Position numbers and translations under genes: made by a program. Positions 8,997 through 17,959 of a DNA stretch of 64,000 nucleotides are shown one piece after another (within the stretch, counting starts at the first letter, position 1; every line of letters begins with the position of its first letter). The stretch comes from Corynebacterium halotolerans (GTDB lineage: Bacteria > Actinomycetota > Actinomycetes > Mycobacteriales > Mycobacteriaceae), in the NCBI RefSeq assembly GCF_001056295.1, contig NZ_JVMD01000015.1, positions 248,001 to 312,000 of the forward strand, in the 5' to 3' direction. Under the pieces are notes generated by a model that searched no databases, was not told the DNA's origin, and saw only the letters and a program-made list of their open reading frames with translations.

Positions 8997-9420
8997 ATCT
9001 GACTCCTGCAAATCGTCGGGGTTCGGGAGTCGATCACGTGGCACGCGTCCGGGTCGGCCGCGGTTCCCCGGTGGGGAGCGGCGGGCGCCGGGTGCTGCAT
9101 GCGTCGCGTCGATAACGGGGCCGTTGCCGCGGGACCGTTCCCGCGCCTCGGGCCACCCTCGCCGAGACATAACTCGTGGAATGGTACCCGATGGGGTGCG
9201 GCGGGCGAAATCGCCCGGGTTGGTTTTGCGCGGCGGCGTGGGCTTCTCTTGCGTGGCGGCGTGGGTGTCGGCGTGCTTGATGGCTTGGGTGCCGACTCGC
9301 TTGACGACGGCCCGCCGGCCCTCGTTCCACCCGCCGACCTGTTTAACGCCGTATGGGCCGATTTCCACGCGGAGCAGGCGCTGGAACCGGCTCCACCGCC
9401 GCAGCATGAAACTCCTCTGC

Positions 9421-9488
9421 CAAATGCGCCCGTTACATGCAGGTGCGCCCGTTGCAACAGGCGCATCTGCACGGTACTGGCGCATCTG
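9421..9488. repeat. 68-bp palindromic repeat, copy A
   Basis: Two 34-bp half sites meet at the centre GTTGCAAC (9451-9458). Each half carries two diverged copies of CAGATGCGCC, so the whole can fold into a long hairpin. Three more copies occur at 9725, 31011 and 31405. This copy has mismatches in its left outer arm. Confidence 0.85.
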
Positions 9489-9500
9489 CGGGAGGGGCGG

Positions 9501-9600
9501 CGGCAACTGGCGCATCTGGGAGCGCTGGCGGCGACATTCGAAGGGGCCGGCGGGAACTGGCGCATCTGGGAGCGCTAGCGGCGGCATTCGAAGTGGGCGG
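9501..9600. repeat. Two tandem 50-bp repeats next to palindrome A
   Basis: Units 9501-9550 and 9551-9600 differ at only a few positions. Both contain AACTGGCGCATCTG, the outer arm of the 68-bp palindrome, so the array probably arose by slippage or duplication of one palindrome arm plus flank. Confidence 0.8.
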
Positions 9601-9724
9601 GCAGCATCCCCGTAGGTTCGGCTCGCCGACATAAACGCCGGCGGGAAGCGTCACCGCCGGGTCGGTGCCGGAGCCGGTTCGACCGTCGGTGCGCTCAACA
9701 ACGCGCAACGCAAAAACCCTCGGC

Positions 9725-9792
9725 CAAGTGCGCCCATTACATGCAGATGCGCCCGTTGCAACAGGTGCATCTGCATGGAACTGGCGCATCTG
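9725..9792. repeat. 68-bp palindromic repeat, copy B
   Basis: Same length and centre (GTTGCAAC, 9755-9762) as copy A, 304 bp away. The right arm ATCTGCATGGAACTGGCGCA is close to the consensus. Confidence 0.85.
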
Positions 9793-9935
9793 CGGGAGGG
9801 TCGGCGACATGCGTGGCGGTGCCGCACGGTCGGGGCGGAACCGGGGTCCGAAGTCTTGGGGGGGCGGGGCGGAACCGGGGCCAAAGCCACTTGTGCGGGG
9901 CGGAACCGGGGGCCGAAGCCGTCGGAAAGCGAAGG

Positions 9936-10433
9936 TCAGAAGCGGTACAGCATGGTGTAACCGCCGGCCCCATCGTCGCCGTCGCCGACGAGCCCGAAAC
10001 CGACCTTCTTATACGAGCGGATCGCCCGCTCATTGCCGACCTCCACCGACAGCGAGACTCCGGGAGCACCCTCCTCGCGGGCAAAGTCCAGCACCCGCCG
10101 CATGAGCTCGCCGCCGAGACCCCGGCCGGTGTGCTCGGACTCGAGGGCGATGGCGACCTCGGGGTACTCGTCGGCGACGTAGCCCCAACCGGGGTTGTCC
10201 TCGGTGAAGTGGCGCAACCAGGCGCCGCCGGCGACCGCCCCGCCGATCTCGACGATGATGCCGCCGTCGGCTTCGGCCGACCACTGGTCGACGTAGCGCA
10301 CCTCGTCCTGCTCGAAGCTCTCGCCGCGCTCGGCGGGTTCATCGCCCCACGCGTCCGCCAGCTCGTGGAAGCGGCGGATCAGCGGGCGGTCGGCCTCGGT
10401 GGCGGGGCGGAACACGGGTGCGTCGGTGCTCAT
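9936..10433 (-). CDS. GNAT-family N-acetyltransferase
   Basis: A 165-aa protein with the GNAT fold. The acetyl-CoA-binding stretch is the HTGRGLGGELMRRVLDFA segment (around residue 105), and the C-terminal NERAIRSYKKVGFG motif is typical of small-molecule or protein-terminus acetyltransferases. The substrate is unknown. ATG 10433 has a TGGAGAA site just upstream. The gene stands alone between the prs terminator and the repeat region, and is inserted relative to the glmU-prs-rplY order of relatives. Confidence 0.85.
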   Translation of the reverse strand: MSTDAPVFRPATEADRPLIRRFHELADAWGDEPAERGESFEQDEVRYVDQWSAEADGGIIVEIGGAVAGGAWLRHFTEDNPGWGYVADEYPEVAIALESEHTGRGLGGELMRRVLDFAREEGAPGVSLSVEVGNERAIRSYKKVGFGLVGDGDDGAGGYTMLYRF

Positions 10434-10572
10434 GATTCTCCAAAAGGTGGTGGTGGACGGGGTGAGCAGTTGTGGACGGGGTGAGCGGTCGTGGCCGGGT
10501 CAGATGCGGTGCGCCGGCGACGAATGGTGCGCTGACGATAAGTGGGGCCAGGTCAAAAGCGTTGCGCGGGCG

Positions 10573-10610
10573 AAAAAGAAATCCCGGCCGCGCATGGCGT
10601 GCGACCGGGA
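10573..10610 (-). terminator. Rho-independent terminator of the glmU-prs operon
   Basis: In the direction of prs, an imperfect stem (TCCCGGTCGC with its GC-rich complement, 10582-10610) is followed by a U-rich tract (TTTCTTTTT, 10573-10581). It lies 22 bp after the prs stop. Confidence 0.75.
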
Positions 10611-10632
10611 CGTCGTGAAGCGGAACGGGAAA

Positions 10633-11610
10633 CTACGCCTGACCCTCGAAAAGGGTGGTGACGGAGCCGTTCTCGAAGATCTCGTGGATCGTCTGCGCCA
10701 GCAGCGGCGCGATCGGCAGGACGGTCAGGTTGTCCCAGCCCTCCGTGCTCTGCGGCAGGGTGTCGGTGGTGATGACCTCGCGCGCGCCGCACTGCGACAG
10801 GCGCTCCGCCGCCGGGCCCGAGAACACGCCGTGCGTGGTGGCGATGATGACGTCGGCCGCACCGGCCTCGCGCAGCACCTTCACCGCGCCGGCGATCGTG
10901 CCGCCGGTGTCGATCATGTCGTCGATGAGCAGGCACACGCGGCCGTCGACGTCGCCGACCACGCGGTTGGCCACGATCTCGTTGGCCACGTCCACGCTGC
11001 GGGTCTTGTGGATGAACGCCAGCGGGGCATCGCCCAGCGTGTTCGCCCACTTCTCCGACACCTTCACGCGGCCGGCGTCGGGGGAGACCACGCAGAGGTT
11101 CTCCATCGAGTAGTTGGCCTTGATGTAATCCGCCAGAATCGGCATGGCGTGCATGTGATCCACCGGGCCGTCGAAGAAGCCCTGGATCTGGTCGGTGTGC
11201 AGGTCAACCGACACGATGCGGTCCGCGCCGGCGGCCTTGAGCAGATCCGCGACCAGGCGGGCGGAAATCGGCTCGCGGCCGCGGTGCTTCTTGTCCTGGC
11301 GCGCGTAGGGGAAGAACGGCAGGATCGCCGTGATGCGCTTCGCCGAGCCGCGCTTGAGCGCGTCGATCATGATCAGCTGCTCCATGAGCCACTTGTTCAG
11401 CGGCGCCGGGTGCGCCTGCAGGACGAAGGCGTCGCAGCCTCGGACGGACTCCTCGAAACGCACGAAGATCTCGCCGTTGGCGAAGTCCCGGGCGGTCATC
11501 GGGGTCAGCTCGACGCCCAACTCCTTCGCCACGGCCTCGCCAAGCTCCGGGTGCGCGCGCCCGGAGAAGATCATGAGGTTCTTTCGGTTTTCGATCCACT
11601 CGCCGGTCAT
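10633..11610 (-). CDS. prs: Ribose-phosphate pyrophosphokinase
   Basis: A 325-aa cytosolic enzyme making PRPP from ribose 5-phosphate and ATP. Motifs in order: FVLQAHPAPLNKWLMEQL (a variant of the usual VQS segment), ILPFFPYARQDKKHRGREPI (flexible loop), SVDLHTDQIQGFF, and the PRPP-binding loop LLIDDMIDTGGTI. Length is normal for class I enzymes. The gene follows glmU by 34 bp in the same direction, as in related genomes, linking PRPP and UDP-GlcNAc supply in one operon. Confidence 0.95.
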   Translation of the reverse strand: MTGEWIENRKNLMIFSGRAHPELGEAVAKELGVELTPMTARDFANGEIFVRFEESVRGCDAFVLQAHPAPLNKWLMEQLIMIDALKRGSAKRITAILPFFPYARQDKKHRGREPISARLVADLLKAAGADRIVSVDLHTDQIQGFFDGPVDHMHAMPILADYIKANYSMENLCVVSPDAGRVKVSEKWANTLGDAPLAFIHKTRSVDVANEIVANRVVGDVDGRVCLLIDDMIDTGGTIAGAVKVLREAGAADVIIATTHGVFSGPAAERLSQCGAREVITTDTLPQSTEGWDNLTVLPIAPLLAQTIHEIFENGSVTTLFEGQA

Positions 11611-11644
11611 CTAGTCGGCCTGGCCTTCCTGGTCGTTCTTCGGC

Positions 11645-13174
11645 TTACGCGGAGGCGTCGGGGTTGTCGCCCGGGACACCGTCGGAGTCGGAGGAGGATT
11701 CGCCCGCCGCGGCCTGCGCCGCTTCGGCCGCCTCCGCCGCCGGGGTGCCCGGCCGCTTCCGCTGGACCCACCCCTCGATGTTTCGCTGGGGGCCACCGCT
11801 GACCGCCAACGCCCCGGGGGGAACGTCGTCCTTGATTACAGTACCCGCCCCGGAATACGCGCCGTCACCGACCTTTACGGGGGCGATGAACATGGTGTCG
11901 GAGCCGGTGCGCACGTGGGACCCGATGACGGTGCGGTGCTTGTTCACGCCGTCGTAGTTGACGAAGACGCTGGACGCGCCGATGTTGGAGTGCTCGCCGA
12001 TTTCGGCGTCGCCGACGTAGGTCAGGTGCGGGACCTTCGAGCCGCGGCCGATGACGGCCTTCTTGGTCTCCACGAAGCCGCCGAGCTTCCCCTCCTCGCC
12101 GAGCGCCGTGCCGGGGCGGAGGTAGGTGAACGGGCCGACCTCGGCGCCGGCGCCGATGACGGAGTCGGTGCCGTGGACGCGGAAGACCGTCGCGCCCTCG
12201 CCGACGGTCACGTCGCGCAGGGTGGTGTCCGGGCCGACGGTGGCGCCGTCGGCGATCTTGGTGGCGCCCAGCAGCTGGGTGCCGGGGAGGATGGTGACGT
12301 CGCGGCCGATCTCGACGTCGACGTCGATCCACGTGGTGGCCGGGTCGACGATGGTGGCGCCGCCGCGCATCGCCTTCTCGGTGAGGCGGCGGTTGAGCTC
12401 GGCGCCCAGGTTCGCCAGCTGCACGCGGTCGTTGACGCCGGCGACGACCATCGCGTCGTCCAGGCGGTGGCCGCGCACGGAGCGGTCGGCTTCGCGGGCG
12501 ATGCCGATGACGTCGGTGAGGTACAGCTCGCCCTGCGCGTTGTCGGTGTTCAGCTTGGTCAGCGCGTCGCGCAGCGTGGCGGCGTCGAAGGCGTAGACGC
12601 CGGAGTTGACCTCGGTGACCTGGCGCTCGTCGTCGGTGGCGTCCTTCTCCTCGACGATGCGCAGGACCTCGCCGTCGGAGTTGCGGATGATGCGGCCGTA
12701 GCCGTGCGGGTTCTCCGCCGTGGACGTCAGCACGGTCACCGCGGCGCGCGGCTTGCGGTTGTGCTCGGCGAGCAGCGCGGACAGCGTCGGGGCGTCGAGA
12801 AGCGGCACGTCCGAGGTGATCACCAGGACGGTGCCCTCGAACTCGGCCAGCGTGGCATCCGCGAGGGCACACTGCACGGCATGGCCGGTGCCGTTCTGCT
12901 CCTCCTGGTGGGCGATGCCCACGCCGTTGGGCAGGGACCCCTCGGGCTGGTCGGCGGTCCAGCCGGAGATGGCGTCGATGACCTTCTCGCGCTGGTGCCC
13001 GACGACGACCGCGATCTCGGCCGGGCCGACGCCGTGGGCGGCATACAGGGCATGCTCCAGCATCGTGCGCCCGCCGATCGCGTGCAGCATCTTCGGGGTG
13101 TCCGACTTCATGCGGGTGCCCTGGCCTGCGGCCAGGATGACGACGGCGGTCGGCGTGCCGGTGCCGTTGCTCAT
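11645..13174 (-). CDS. glmU: Bifunctional GlmU: N-acetylglucosamine-1-P uridyltransferase / GlcN-1-P acetyltransferase
   Basis: A 509-aa cytosolic enzyme catalysing the last two steps to UDP-GlcNAc for peptidoglycan. The N-terminal nucleotidyltransferase begins [20 protein letters not shown], with later GDVPLL-like and EVNSGVYAF segments. The C-terminal left-handed beta-helix acetyltransferase spans about residues 250-460 ([39 protein letters not shown]). A ~50-residue Ala/Glu/Ser-rich tail follows. ATG 13174 has a GAGGAGG site. First gene of the glmU-prs operon. Confidence 0.95.
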   Translation of the reverse strand: MSNGTGTPTAVVILAAGQGTRMKSDTPKMLHAIGGRTMLEHALYAAHGVGPAEIAVVVGHQREKVIDAISGWTADQPEGSLPNGVGIAHQEEQNGTGHAVQCALADATLAEFEGTVLVITSDVPLLDAPTLSALLAEHNRKPRAAVTVLTSTAENPHGYGRIIRNSDGEVLRIVEEKDATDDERQVTEVNSGVYAFDAATLRDALTKLNTDNAQGELYLTDVIGIAREADRSVRGHRLDDAMVVAGVNDRVQLANLGAELNRRLTEKAMRGGATIVDPATTWIDVDVEIGRDVTILPGTQLLGATKIADGATVGPDTTLRDVTVGEGATVFRVHGTDSVIGAGAEVGPFTYLRPGTALGEEGKLGGFVETKKAVIGRGSKVPHLTYVGDAEIGEHSNIGASSVFVNYDGVNKHRTVIGSHVRTGSDTMFIAPVKVGDGAYSGAGTVIKDDVPPGALAVSGGPQRNIEGWVQRKRPGTPAAEAAEAAQAAAGESSSDSDGVPGDNPDASA

Positions 13175-13262
13175 GTGAGCCTCCTCGTGCGGTTCGTCGT
13201 GGGACGTGCGGTTCGTCGTGGATCCTCCGGAAACCCTACCCGCCGCGCCGTCCCGCCACGGG

Positions 13263-14543
13263 TCAGGCGTTGGCCGACACTTCCGGCAGTGCGCTGGCCA
13301 TGGCGACGCCGATGAATCCGAGCAGGGCGAAGAAGCCGAGCGCCCACATGGTGCCCAGTGTCGCCAGGCCGCCCGAGATCGCGCCGGTGGCCAGCAAAAT
13401 GACGCCCATCGCGGAGTTCGCCACGGCGACGTAGGTGGTGCGCTGGTCGCCTTCGGCCATGTCCACGACGTAGGTTTTGCGGGCCACGCGCACGCCGGTG
13501 TGCGTCAGGGTGATCAGGAAGTACGCGACCGGCAGCGCCCAGCCGGACCAGCTCTCGGCGAAGGTCACCTGCGCCATCACGGCGAGCAGGATCACGGAGG
13601 CCAGGCCCGCGCCCCAGGTCATGGTGCTTTTCGACGACTTATCGCTCAGCTTGCCGGAGACCTCGCCGCCCAAGATGGCCGCGGCGCCGGAGGCGATGAG
13701 GAAGGGGCCCAGCCCGGAGAGCTCCCCGCCGCCGCGTTCGGCCGACAGCGACACGAAGAACGCAGGAGACAGCGCGGAGACGAGCAGCAGCGAGCGGACG
13801 ATGACGAAGTTGCGGAATGGCGCGTCGCCGGCGAGCAGTTCCCACGAGTCCTTCACCCACGATCCCGCGGATTCCTCGGACGTCTCGCCCGCCGGTTCGG
13901 TGACGCGGTGGAAGATGACCGCGCCGATGAACCACGTCAGGGCGGAGGCGGCGATCATCCACGTCAGCACCGACTTCGGCAGGTCGTCGCCGCCGAGCCA
14001 GCGGATGCCCAGTCCGAGGGTGATGGCGACGACGCCGGACAGGACCGTCGCCAAGCCCGTGATCTGTCCGCGCTGGCCCTTCGGGATGGTGCGGCCCTGG
14101 ACGTCCTTCGAGCCGATCGAGCACATGGAGCGCCCGAGCGCGAAGACGGCCAGCGCCGCGAGGATGGCCACCGCGGCGACCGTGCCGTCGAGCACCGCCG
14201 CCGACAACGCAATGATCAGCGCCATCGCGCCCTGCGTCACCGAACCGGCGACCCACACCGACTTCCGGTGGGCGCGGCGCTTCACCCACGGCGTCATCGC
14301 GGCCTGGGGCAGCATCGACAGTGACTCGCGGATGGGGACCAGCAGCGCGATGGCCAGCCCCGGCGCGCCCTGGGCCGTCAGCAGCCACGGCAGCACCGTC
14401 TTGGGGTTGATCACCTGATCGCCGGCGTTCTGCAGGCCGTTGGCGGCGATGAACTTCATGCCGTTGGCCGGGATGTCGCGGGCGACCTCGTCGGGCATGT
14501 CGGAGGTGTCGGCGGGGGAGACCAGTTTGTCGTAGAGCGCCAT
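13263..14543 (-). CDS. Major facilitator superfamily permease
   Basis: A 426-aa polytopic protein with about twelve hydrophobic segments and an MFS-like first half ([20 protein letters not shown] ... [13 protein letters not shown]), where a basic loop sits between helices 2 and 3. Substrate unknown. A related permease gene lies beside glmU in C. glutamicum (recalled synteny). TAACCT lies six bases before ATG 14543, consistent with a leaderless start. It is separated from glmU by 88 bp and could be co-transcribed with it. Confidence 0.8.
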   Translation of the reverse strand: MALYDKLVSPADTSDMPDEVARDIPANGMKFIAANGLQNAGDQVINPKTVLPWLLTAQGAPGLAIALLVPIRESLSMLPQAAMTPWVKRRAHRKSVWVAGSVTQGAMALIIALSAAVLDGTVAAVAILAALAVFALGRSMCSIGSKDVQGRTIPKGQRGQITGLATVLSGVVAITLGLGIRWLGGDDLPKSVLTWMIAASALTWFIGAVIFHRVTEPAGETSEESAGSWVKDSWELLAGDAPFRNFVIVRSLLLVSALSPAFFVSLSAERGGGELSGLGPFLIASGAAAILGGEVSGKLSDKSSKSTMTWGAGLASVILLAVMAQVTFAESWSGWALPVAYFLITLTHTGVRVARKTYVVDMAEGDQRTTYVAVANSAMGVILLATGAISGGLATLGTMWALGFFALLGFIGVAMASALPEVSANA

Positions 14544-14631
14544 GCCTGCAGGTTATCGGCCTGCACCCCAACATTTCGACCGAGTGTTCCCTAAGTCGAA
14601 TCGGATTTGACGGGTTCGCGTGGCGCGCGCG

Positions 14632-14729
14632 GGCGCGGTGCGGCGGAAAGAAGGCGCGCCTTGTGAGATGGGAAAAAGTGGGCCCGGTGCGGCGGAAAGA
14701 AGAGGGCCTGGTGCGATGGATGGAAAAGC
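14632..14729. repeat. Two ~49-bp imperfect tandem repeats at element edge
   Basis: Units 14632-14680 and 14681-14729 share GGTGCGGCGGAAAGAAG and similar GGGC...GATGG tails. They sit immediately outside the putative attachment core. Confidence 0.6.
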
Positions 14730-14733
14730 GCCT

Positions 14734-14748
14734 CCGCCAGGACTCGAA
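14734..14748. mobile_element. Distal attachment-site core (copy of tRNA-Gln 3' part)
   Basis: CCGCCAGGACTCGAA is identical to 16885-16899 inside tRNA-Gln. The pair brackets an integrase remnant, as expected for attL/attR of an element that inserted into the tRNA gene. Confidence 0.7.
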
Positions 14749-14824
14749 GTCGGATGTGATCGGGCCAAATAGTGCCCCTGAGCAGCATGCGAGCTAGAAG
14801 AACATTGGCTCGTGGCTCACTTTG

Positions 14825-15990
14825 CTACGCGAGTTTCGCCTCTTCGGGTGCCGGCCGCAGGGCGCCGAGCCCGTTGTGGTTCTCCTCCATCGTGTCGGCG
14901 ACAGCGTCAAGGTCACCGTCGAAAAGGTCCGCGTACACGTCCAGCGTCATCGCCGCCGACGAGTGCCCCAGCTGCCTCTGGGCGAACTTCACGCTCGCCC
15001 CCCGCCGACACCAGCAGCCCCGCGGCGACGTGCCCCAGCCCGTGGATTGTCACCCGCGGGAAATCCGGGTCATCGACCAACGTCCGATCACGGGCCCCGT
15101 GGAACCACGTCTTCTTGCCGATCAGGACCAGCGGCCCACCGCTCGCCCGTTCCCACACCCACGCGCCCCGTGGGCGCCCCGCCATGAGAGGGGCGAGCAT
15201 GTTGCACACGAAGGCGGGGATAGCCACGCTCCGCGCCTCGTGGGACTTCAGCGTGCCCACCTCGACGCGCCCGTTGACGGTCACGGCCGCGCGCTGCAAC
15301 CGCGCCTGCCGCCGCTCGAGGTCAAGAAAACCGACCTACAGCCCCGCCAACTCCGACCACCGCATCCCCGTCGTCGCCAGCACCCAGAAGATCTCCGACT
15401 CCACCGTGCAGTGCTGCGCCAACGACCGAACCTGCTCCATCGTCAGGAACACCTTCACGCCTTTCGACCGCCGCGGGAGCGTGACCCCGCGCCGGATTCA
15501 CCGACAGACACCCATCAGCCACCGCCATGTCCAGCACCTGCGCGAGGCAGGAGTGGGCGCGCCGGGCGGTGGAGGCGGAGGTGTCGAGGCCGGCGACCCA
15601 TTCCTGGACTTCGGAGCGCCTGATGCTGCCTACTGTGCGGGCTCCCCATCGTGGCTGCACGCGGATTCGCCACGCCTGCTCGGTCATCGGCGCCGTGGAG
15701 GGCTTGAGGTGGGTCCGTGCGGCGAGCCATCGGGTGCCGATGGCTTCTGCGGGGTCTACCCAGGTGCCCGTGCGTATTGCGCCCAGGAGCCCGTCGGTGC
15801 CGCGGGCGCTTATGCCGGTGACGACGCCCTCCTGCCATTCGTCGGCGGTGAGTCCGAATGCGGCGGCAGGGCCGTCGGCGGAATCGACCGCCGACGCATC
15901 CTTTGACGCGGCGGCCGCATTGTTCTGCGCGGTTGCCGCGACGTCGCCGGGCGTCGCGGAGTTGGTGGCGGGATTGTTCTGGGTACCCAT
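14825..15990 (-). pseudogene. Tyrosine recombinase (phage-type integrase), inactivated
   Basis: Together the reading frames encode a phage integrase. The N-terminal part (from ATG 15990, with an AGGAGGAG site) has the core-binding domain (GTWVDPAEAIGTRWLAARTH; SSTARRAHSCLAQVLDMA-type helix). The catalytic half follows (WVLATTGMRWSELAGL; SHEARSVAIPAFV; QLGHSSAAMTLDVYADLF), ending LRPAPEEAKLA-stop at 14825. Three lesions are visible: a frameshift near 15480, an in-frame TAG near 15336 (after SELAGL), and a frameshift in a G6 run near 14999. A single homopolymer change could be a sequencing error, but the stop and the other frameshift make inactivation likely. It sits inside the tRNA-Gln att repeat and is presumably the element's own integrase. 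Confidence 0.85.
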
Positions 15991-16061
15991 TACTCCTCCT
16001 GGAAGTCATCGAGTGCCGGATATGACAAAACCCCGCCACTAACCAGGGGTGCGGCGTTCGG

Positions 16062-16145
16062 GGAAGGCCGAGGAATCGAACCCTGACGCGGTGACGTTCC
16101 ATCCCGGTTTTCGAAACCGGTTGCCCACCATGGGCGGGGCCTTCC
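16062..16145 (-). tRNA. Degenerate tRNA-Ser(CGA)-like gene
   Basis: The 84-nt sequence has a perfect acceptor stem (GGAAGGC / GCCTTCC) and a perfect anticodon stem-loop (CCGGT-TTCGAAA-ACCGG, anticodon CGA). It has a variable region of about 18 nt as in serine tRNAs and a TTCGATT T-loop. The T-stem has an A-C mismatch and a G-T pair, and the D-arm is short. No CCA is encoded. It lies inside the integrative remnant 70 bp upstream of the integrase, so it may be a phage-borne or decaying tRNA. A folding search is needed to call it functional. Confidence 0.5.
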
Positions 16146-16152
16146 ATGACGA

Positions 16153-16186
16153 AGCCCGGTGCGCCCCGTGGTGGGGCGGCCGGGCT
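16153..16186 (-). terminator. Hairpin downstream of the small 16201-16470 gene
   Basis: AGCCCGG...CCGGGCT with an inner CGCCCC/GGGGCG stem forms a strong hairpin 15 bp after the small gene's stop and just before the tRNA-like sequence. It lacks a U-run. Confidence 0.5.
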
Positions 16187-16200
16187 GCGATTTCGTTTAG

Positions 16201-16470
16201 CTAGTACGGGTCCGCGCCAACGAGCTCGGCGACGTCCTCATATGCGTCGAATGGCTCAAGCAACCGGATGTTCGCGCGAACGGTACTGACGATGTCGTCG
16301 TCATCCAAGCTCTCGGGGACCGCCAGCATGTACCAGTCGAGAACGTGGGCATACTGCTCGCACCTCAGGAAGCCATCCACGACCCGTGCAGCGTCGTCAT
16401 CTGGCTTGGGCCCGTTTTCCAGCACGTAGGAGATGAGTGATTGTGCATCTTCGAATTTCTGAGCTGCCAT
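16201..16470 (-). CDS. Small acidic hypothetical protein in element remnant
   Basis: An 89-aa protein starting MAAQKFEDAQSLIS. ATG 16470 is chosen because AAAGGAG lies about nine bases upstream; an in-frame start at 16503 would add 11 residues. It is acidic (PDDDAARVVDGF, SLDDDDIVS), has no signal peptide or membrane segment, and looks like a compact helical protein. No family is recognised. Base composition is clearly lower in GC than the neighbouring core genes, consistent with cargo of the integrated element. It may be a small immunity-type or accessory protein, but nothing in the sequence proves that. Confidence 0.6.
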   Translation of the reverse strand: MAAQKFEDAQSLISYVLENGPKPDDDAARVVDGFLRCEQYAHVLDWYMLAVPESLDDDDIVSTVRANIRLLEPFDAYEDVAELVGADPY

Positions 16471-16496
16471 CGTCTTCAACTCCTTTCTGGTTAGGC

Positions 16497-16619
16497 CTAG
16501 CACTGCAGGGCCACATCGTCTATCACCGTGTATCTAACCCATATTTTTGTGCCGTCGATTGTACCGTTTGCGGTCACCTTGTAGTCGTAATCCGGTTGCC
16601 AGTAGCTTCCGTCGCTCAT
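16497..16619 (-). CDS. Possible 40-aa small protein or truncated gene end
   Basis: An ATG-initiated frame (MSDGSYWQPDYDYKV...IDDVALQC) of 40 residues ends at TAG 16497-16499, 27 bp before the start of the downstream 89-aa gene. Its composition is AT-richer than the genome and its residue use (Tyr, Trp, Asp, Val) looks protein-like rather than random. There is no clear ribosome site. It could be the C-terminal remnant of a larger cargo gene or a small secreted-effector fragment. Unassigned. Confidence 0.35.
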   Translation of the reverse strand: MSDGSYWQPDYDYKVTANGTIDGTKIWVRYTVIDDVALQC

Positions 16620-16832
16620 GGTGGAGGCTCGTGGCCATCCCCGGCGCGGAGGACGATCAGCAGCAGCCGAAGCTTGACTAGTTCGACCGGATGAGCCCGG
16701 ATCCGTACCTGGACCAGATGAATGCAGAAGCGGGGCATTGTCTGCCTCGCGTTTGGCTCACCTTTGTCTCACAATGCCGCAGAATCAGGCAGAACCAGGC
16801 GTAAAGAAACCCCCCCGCCTAAAAACGAAAAG

Positions 16833-16870
16833 ACCCCCTCTGGCCAACGTTTATGTAGACCAGCGGGGTG
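16833..16870 (-). terminator. Terminator of tRNA-Gln
   Basis: Reading with the tRNA, ACCCCGCTGG pairs with CCAGAGGGGGT (one bulged position) and is followed by CTTTTCGTTTTT, a U-rich tail. It lies directly after the encoded CCA end. Confidence 0.75.
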
Positions 16871-16876
16871 TCCTCC

Positions 16877-16950
16877 TGGCTCCCCCGCCAGGACTCGAAC
16901 CTGGAATGCCTGAACCAAAATCAGGAGTGTTGCCATTACACCACGGGGGA
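16877..16950 (-). tRNA. tRNA-Gln(TTG)
   Basis: Canonical cloverleaf: acceptor TCCCCCG / CGGGGGA, anticodon arm CCTGA-TTTTGGT-TCAGG (anticodon TTG), T-arm CCAGG-TTCGAGT-CCTGG, discriminator G and an encoded CCA. The 3' half contains the 15-bp att core (16885-16899), so this gene is the integration target of the neighbouring element and has stayed intact. Confidence 0.95.
16885..16899. mobile_element. Proximal attachment-site core within tRNA-Gln
   Basis: CCGCCAGGACTCGAA, identical to 14734-14748, in the T-arm/acceptor part of tRNA-Gln. Integration at this position rebuilds the tRNA 3' end, a classic tyrosine-integrase target. Confidence 0.7.
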
Positions 16951-17194
16951 CCGGCGCCGCCTTGCGTCGTGCGCCCGCTCCCGCGCCCGCATCGGGGCGC
17001 CCCGGGGCCGGCGCGCCGGACGCGCATGCACCGCCGATCAGATTAGCAACACCGGCGGCGCAATCCGGCAACGCCGCCCATGGACCGCGCTCGTGCCTCG
17101 CATCGGTCCGCCCACGGACCGCGCCCACGCCCCGCAATGACCCCGCGAGGACCGCGCTCGGGCCGTGCGGCGCGGTCGCGATAGGCTCGGGTGC

Positions 17195-17959
17195 ATGGGA
17201 AATCCGGGAAACGTCGTACGCCGGCGCATGAGCGGGCCGGAGCGTCGCAGGCAACTCCTCGACATCGGCCGCGCCACTTTCGCCGAGCGGGGCCTCGATG
17301 GCACGTCGATGGAGGAGATCGCCTCCCGGGCGGGGGTGTCCAAACCCGTGGTGTACGAGCACTTCGGCACGAAGGACGGCCTGTACCGCGAGGTCGTGGC
17401 CGAGGAGATGGAGCGCCTGGAGCGCGTCATCGCCGAGTCGATCTCCAAGGGCCGGTCGCGCGCCCGCATCGAGCGGGCGGTCATCGGGCTGCTGACCTAC
17501 GTCGAGGAGCACACCGACGGGTTCACCATCCTGGCCCGCGATCCCGGTTCGAACACGGGCTTGGCGACGCTGCTGGGCAACGCCACCGGCCGGGTGTCGC
17601 ACATTTTGGGCGCCGCCTTCACCCGCGCGGGGCTCGACGAGGCTCCGGCGGTGCTGTACTCGCAGGCCCTGGTGGGCATGGTGTCGCAGACGGCGCAGTG
17701 GTGGCTGGACGAGCGCACCGGCGACGGCGCGGGCGGGGAACAGACGCTGGCGCGGACGCCGGACGGTGAGCAGCTGGACCGCGAGACCGTCGCCGCGCAC
17801 ATCGTGAACCTGTGCTGGAACGGTCTGGCCGGCATGGAGGCGCACCCCGTCCTGCGCGGTGACGTCGAGGGCCCGGCCGCCGAGGAGGGCGCGGTGTTCG
17901 GCGCCGGCCCCGAGGCGGATCCCGCCGACCGCGTGCGCCGCGAAGGGCGGCGCGGCTGA
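17195..17959 (+). CDS. TetR-family transcriptional regulator
   Basis: A 254-aa DNA-binding protein. The N-terminal helix-turn-helix is clear ([20 protein letters not shown]...[25 protein letters not shown], residues ~15-60). The C-terminal ligand domain is variable, with a Glu/Gly/Ala-rich tail. ATG 17195 is preceded by TAGGCT and a 7-base spacer, a leaderless arrangement; an earlier in-frame start at 17165 would overlap that box. Its stop overlaps the mfd start (TGATG), so the two are translationally coupled. The ligand and targets are unknown; autoregulation of this operon is possible. Confidence 0.88.
   Translation: MGNPGNVVRRRMSGPERRRQLLDIGRATFAERGLDGTSMEEIASRAGVSKPVVYEHFGTKDGLYREVVAEEMERLERVIAESISKGRSRARIERAVIGLLTYVEEHTDGFTILARDPGSNTGLATLLGNATGRVSHILGAAFTRAGLDEAPAVLYSQALVGMVSQTAQWWLDERTGDGAGGEQTLARTPDGEQLDRETVAAHIVNLCWNGLAGMEAHPVLRGDVEGPAAEEGAVFGAGPEADPADRVRREGRRG

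Larger units (their letters stand above)
8997..9935. other. Gene-free 0.94-kb region carrying palindromic and tandem repeats
   Basis: No supportable coding sequence lies between rplY and the acetyltransferase gene. It holds two 68-bp palindromes (9421-9488, 9725-9792), two 50-bp tandem units (9501-9600) and, from 9830 to 9935, short repeats of the type GGGCGGAACCGGGG. The several ORFs here translate the repeats, giving recurrent peptides such as ADAPVATGASA, and are not credible genes. The rplY promoter must lie in the left part. Confidence 0.75.
14544..14824. other. Junction region between MFS gene and decayed integrative element
   Basis: No gene is supportable. It holds two ~49-bp imperfect direct repeats (14632-14729) and the left copy of the 15-bp att core (14734-14748). 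The short Pro/Ser-rich minus-strand ORFs here only translate the repeats. Confidence 0.6.

Noticed and set aside
9421..9792. CRISPR-like array
   Set aside because: Only two copies per locus, palindromic, with a 236-bp gap and no regular spacers or cas genes.
9433..9810. Short ORFs over the 9.4-9.8 kb repeats (peptides with ADAPVATGASA)
   Set aside because: They are translations of the 68-bp palindrome in several frames; the same peptide appears at 31.0-31.5 kb wherever the repeat occurs.
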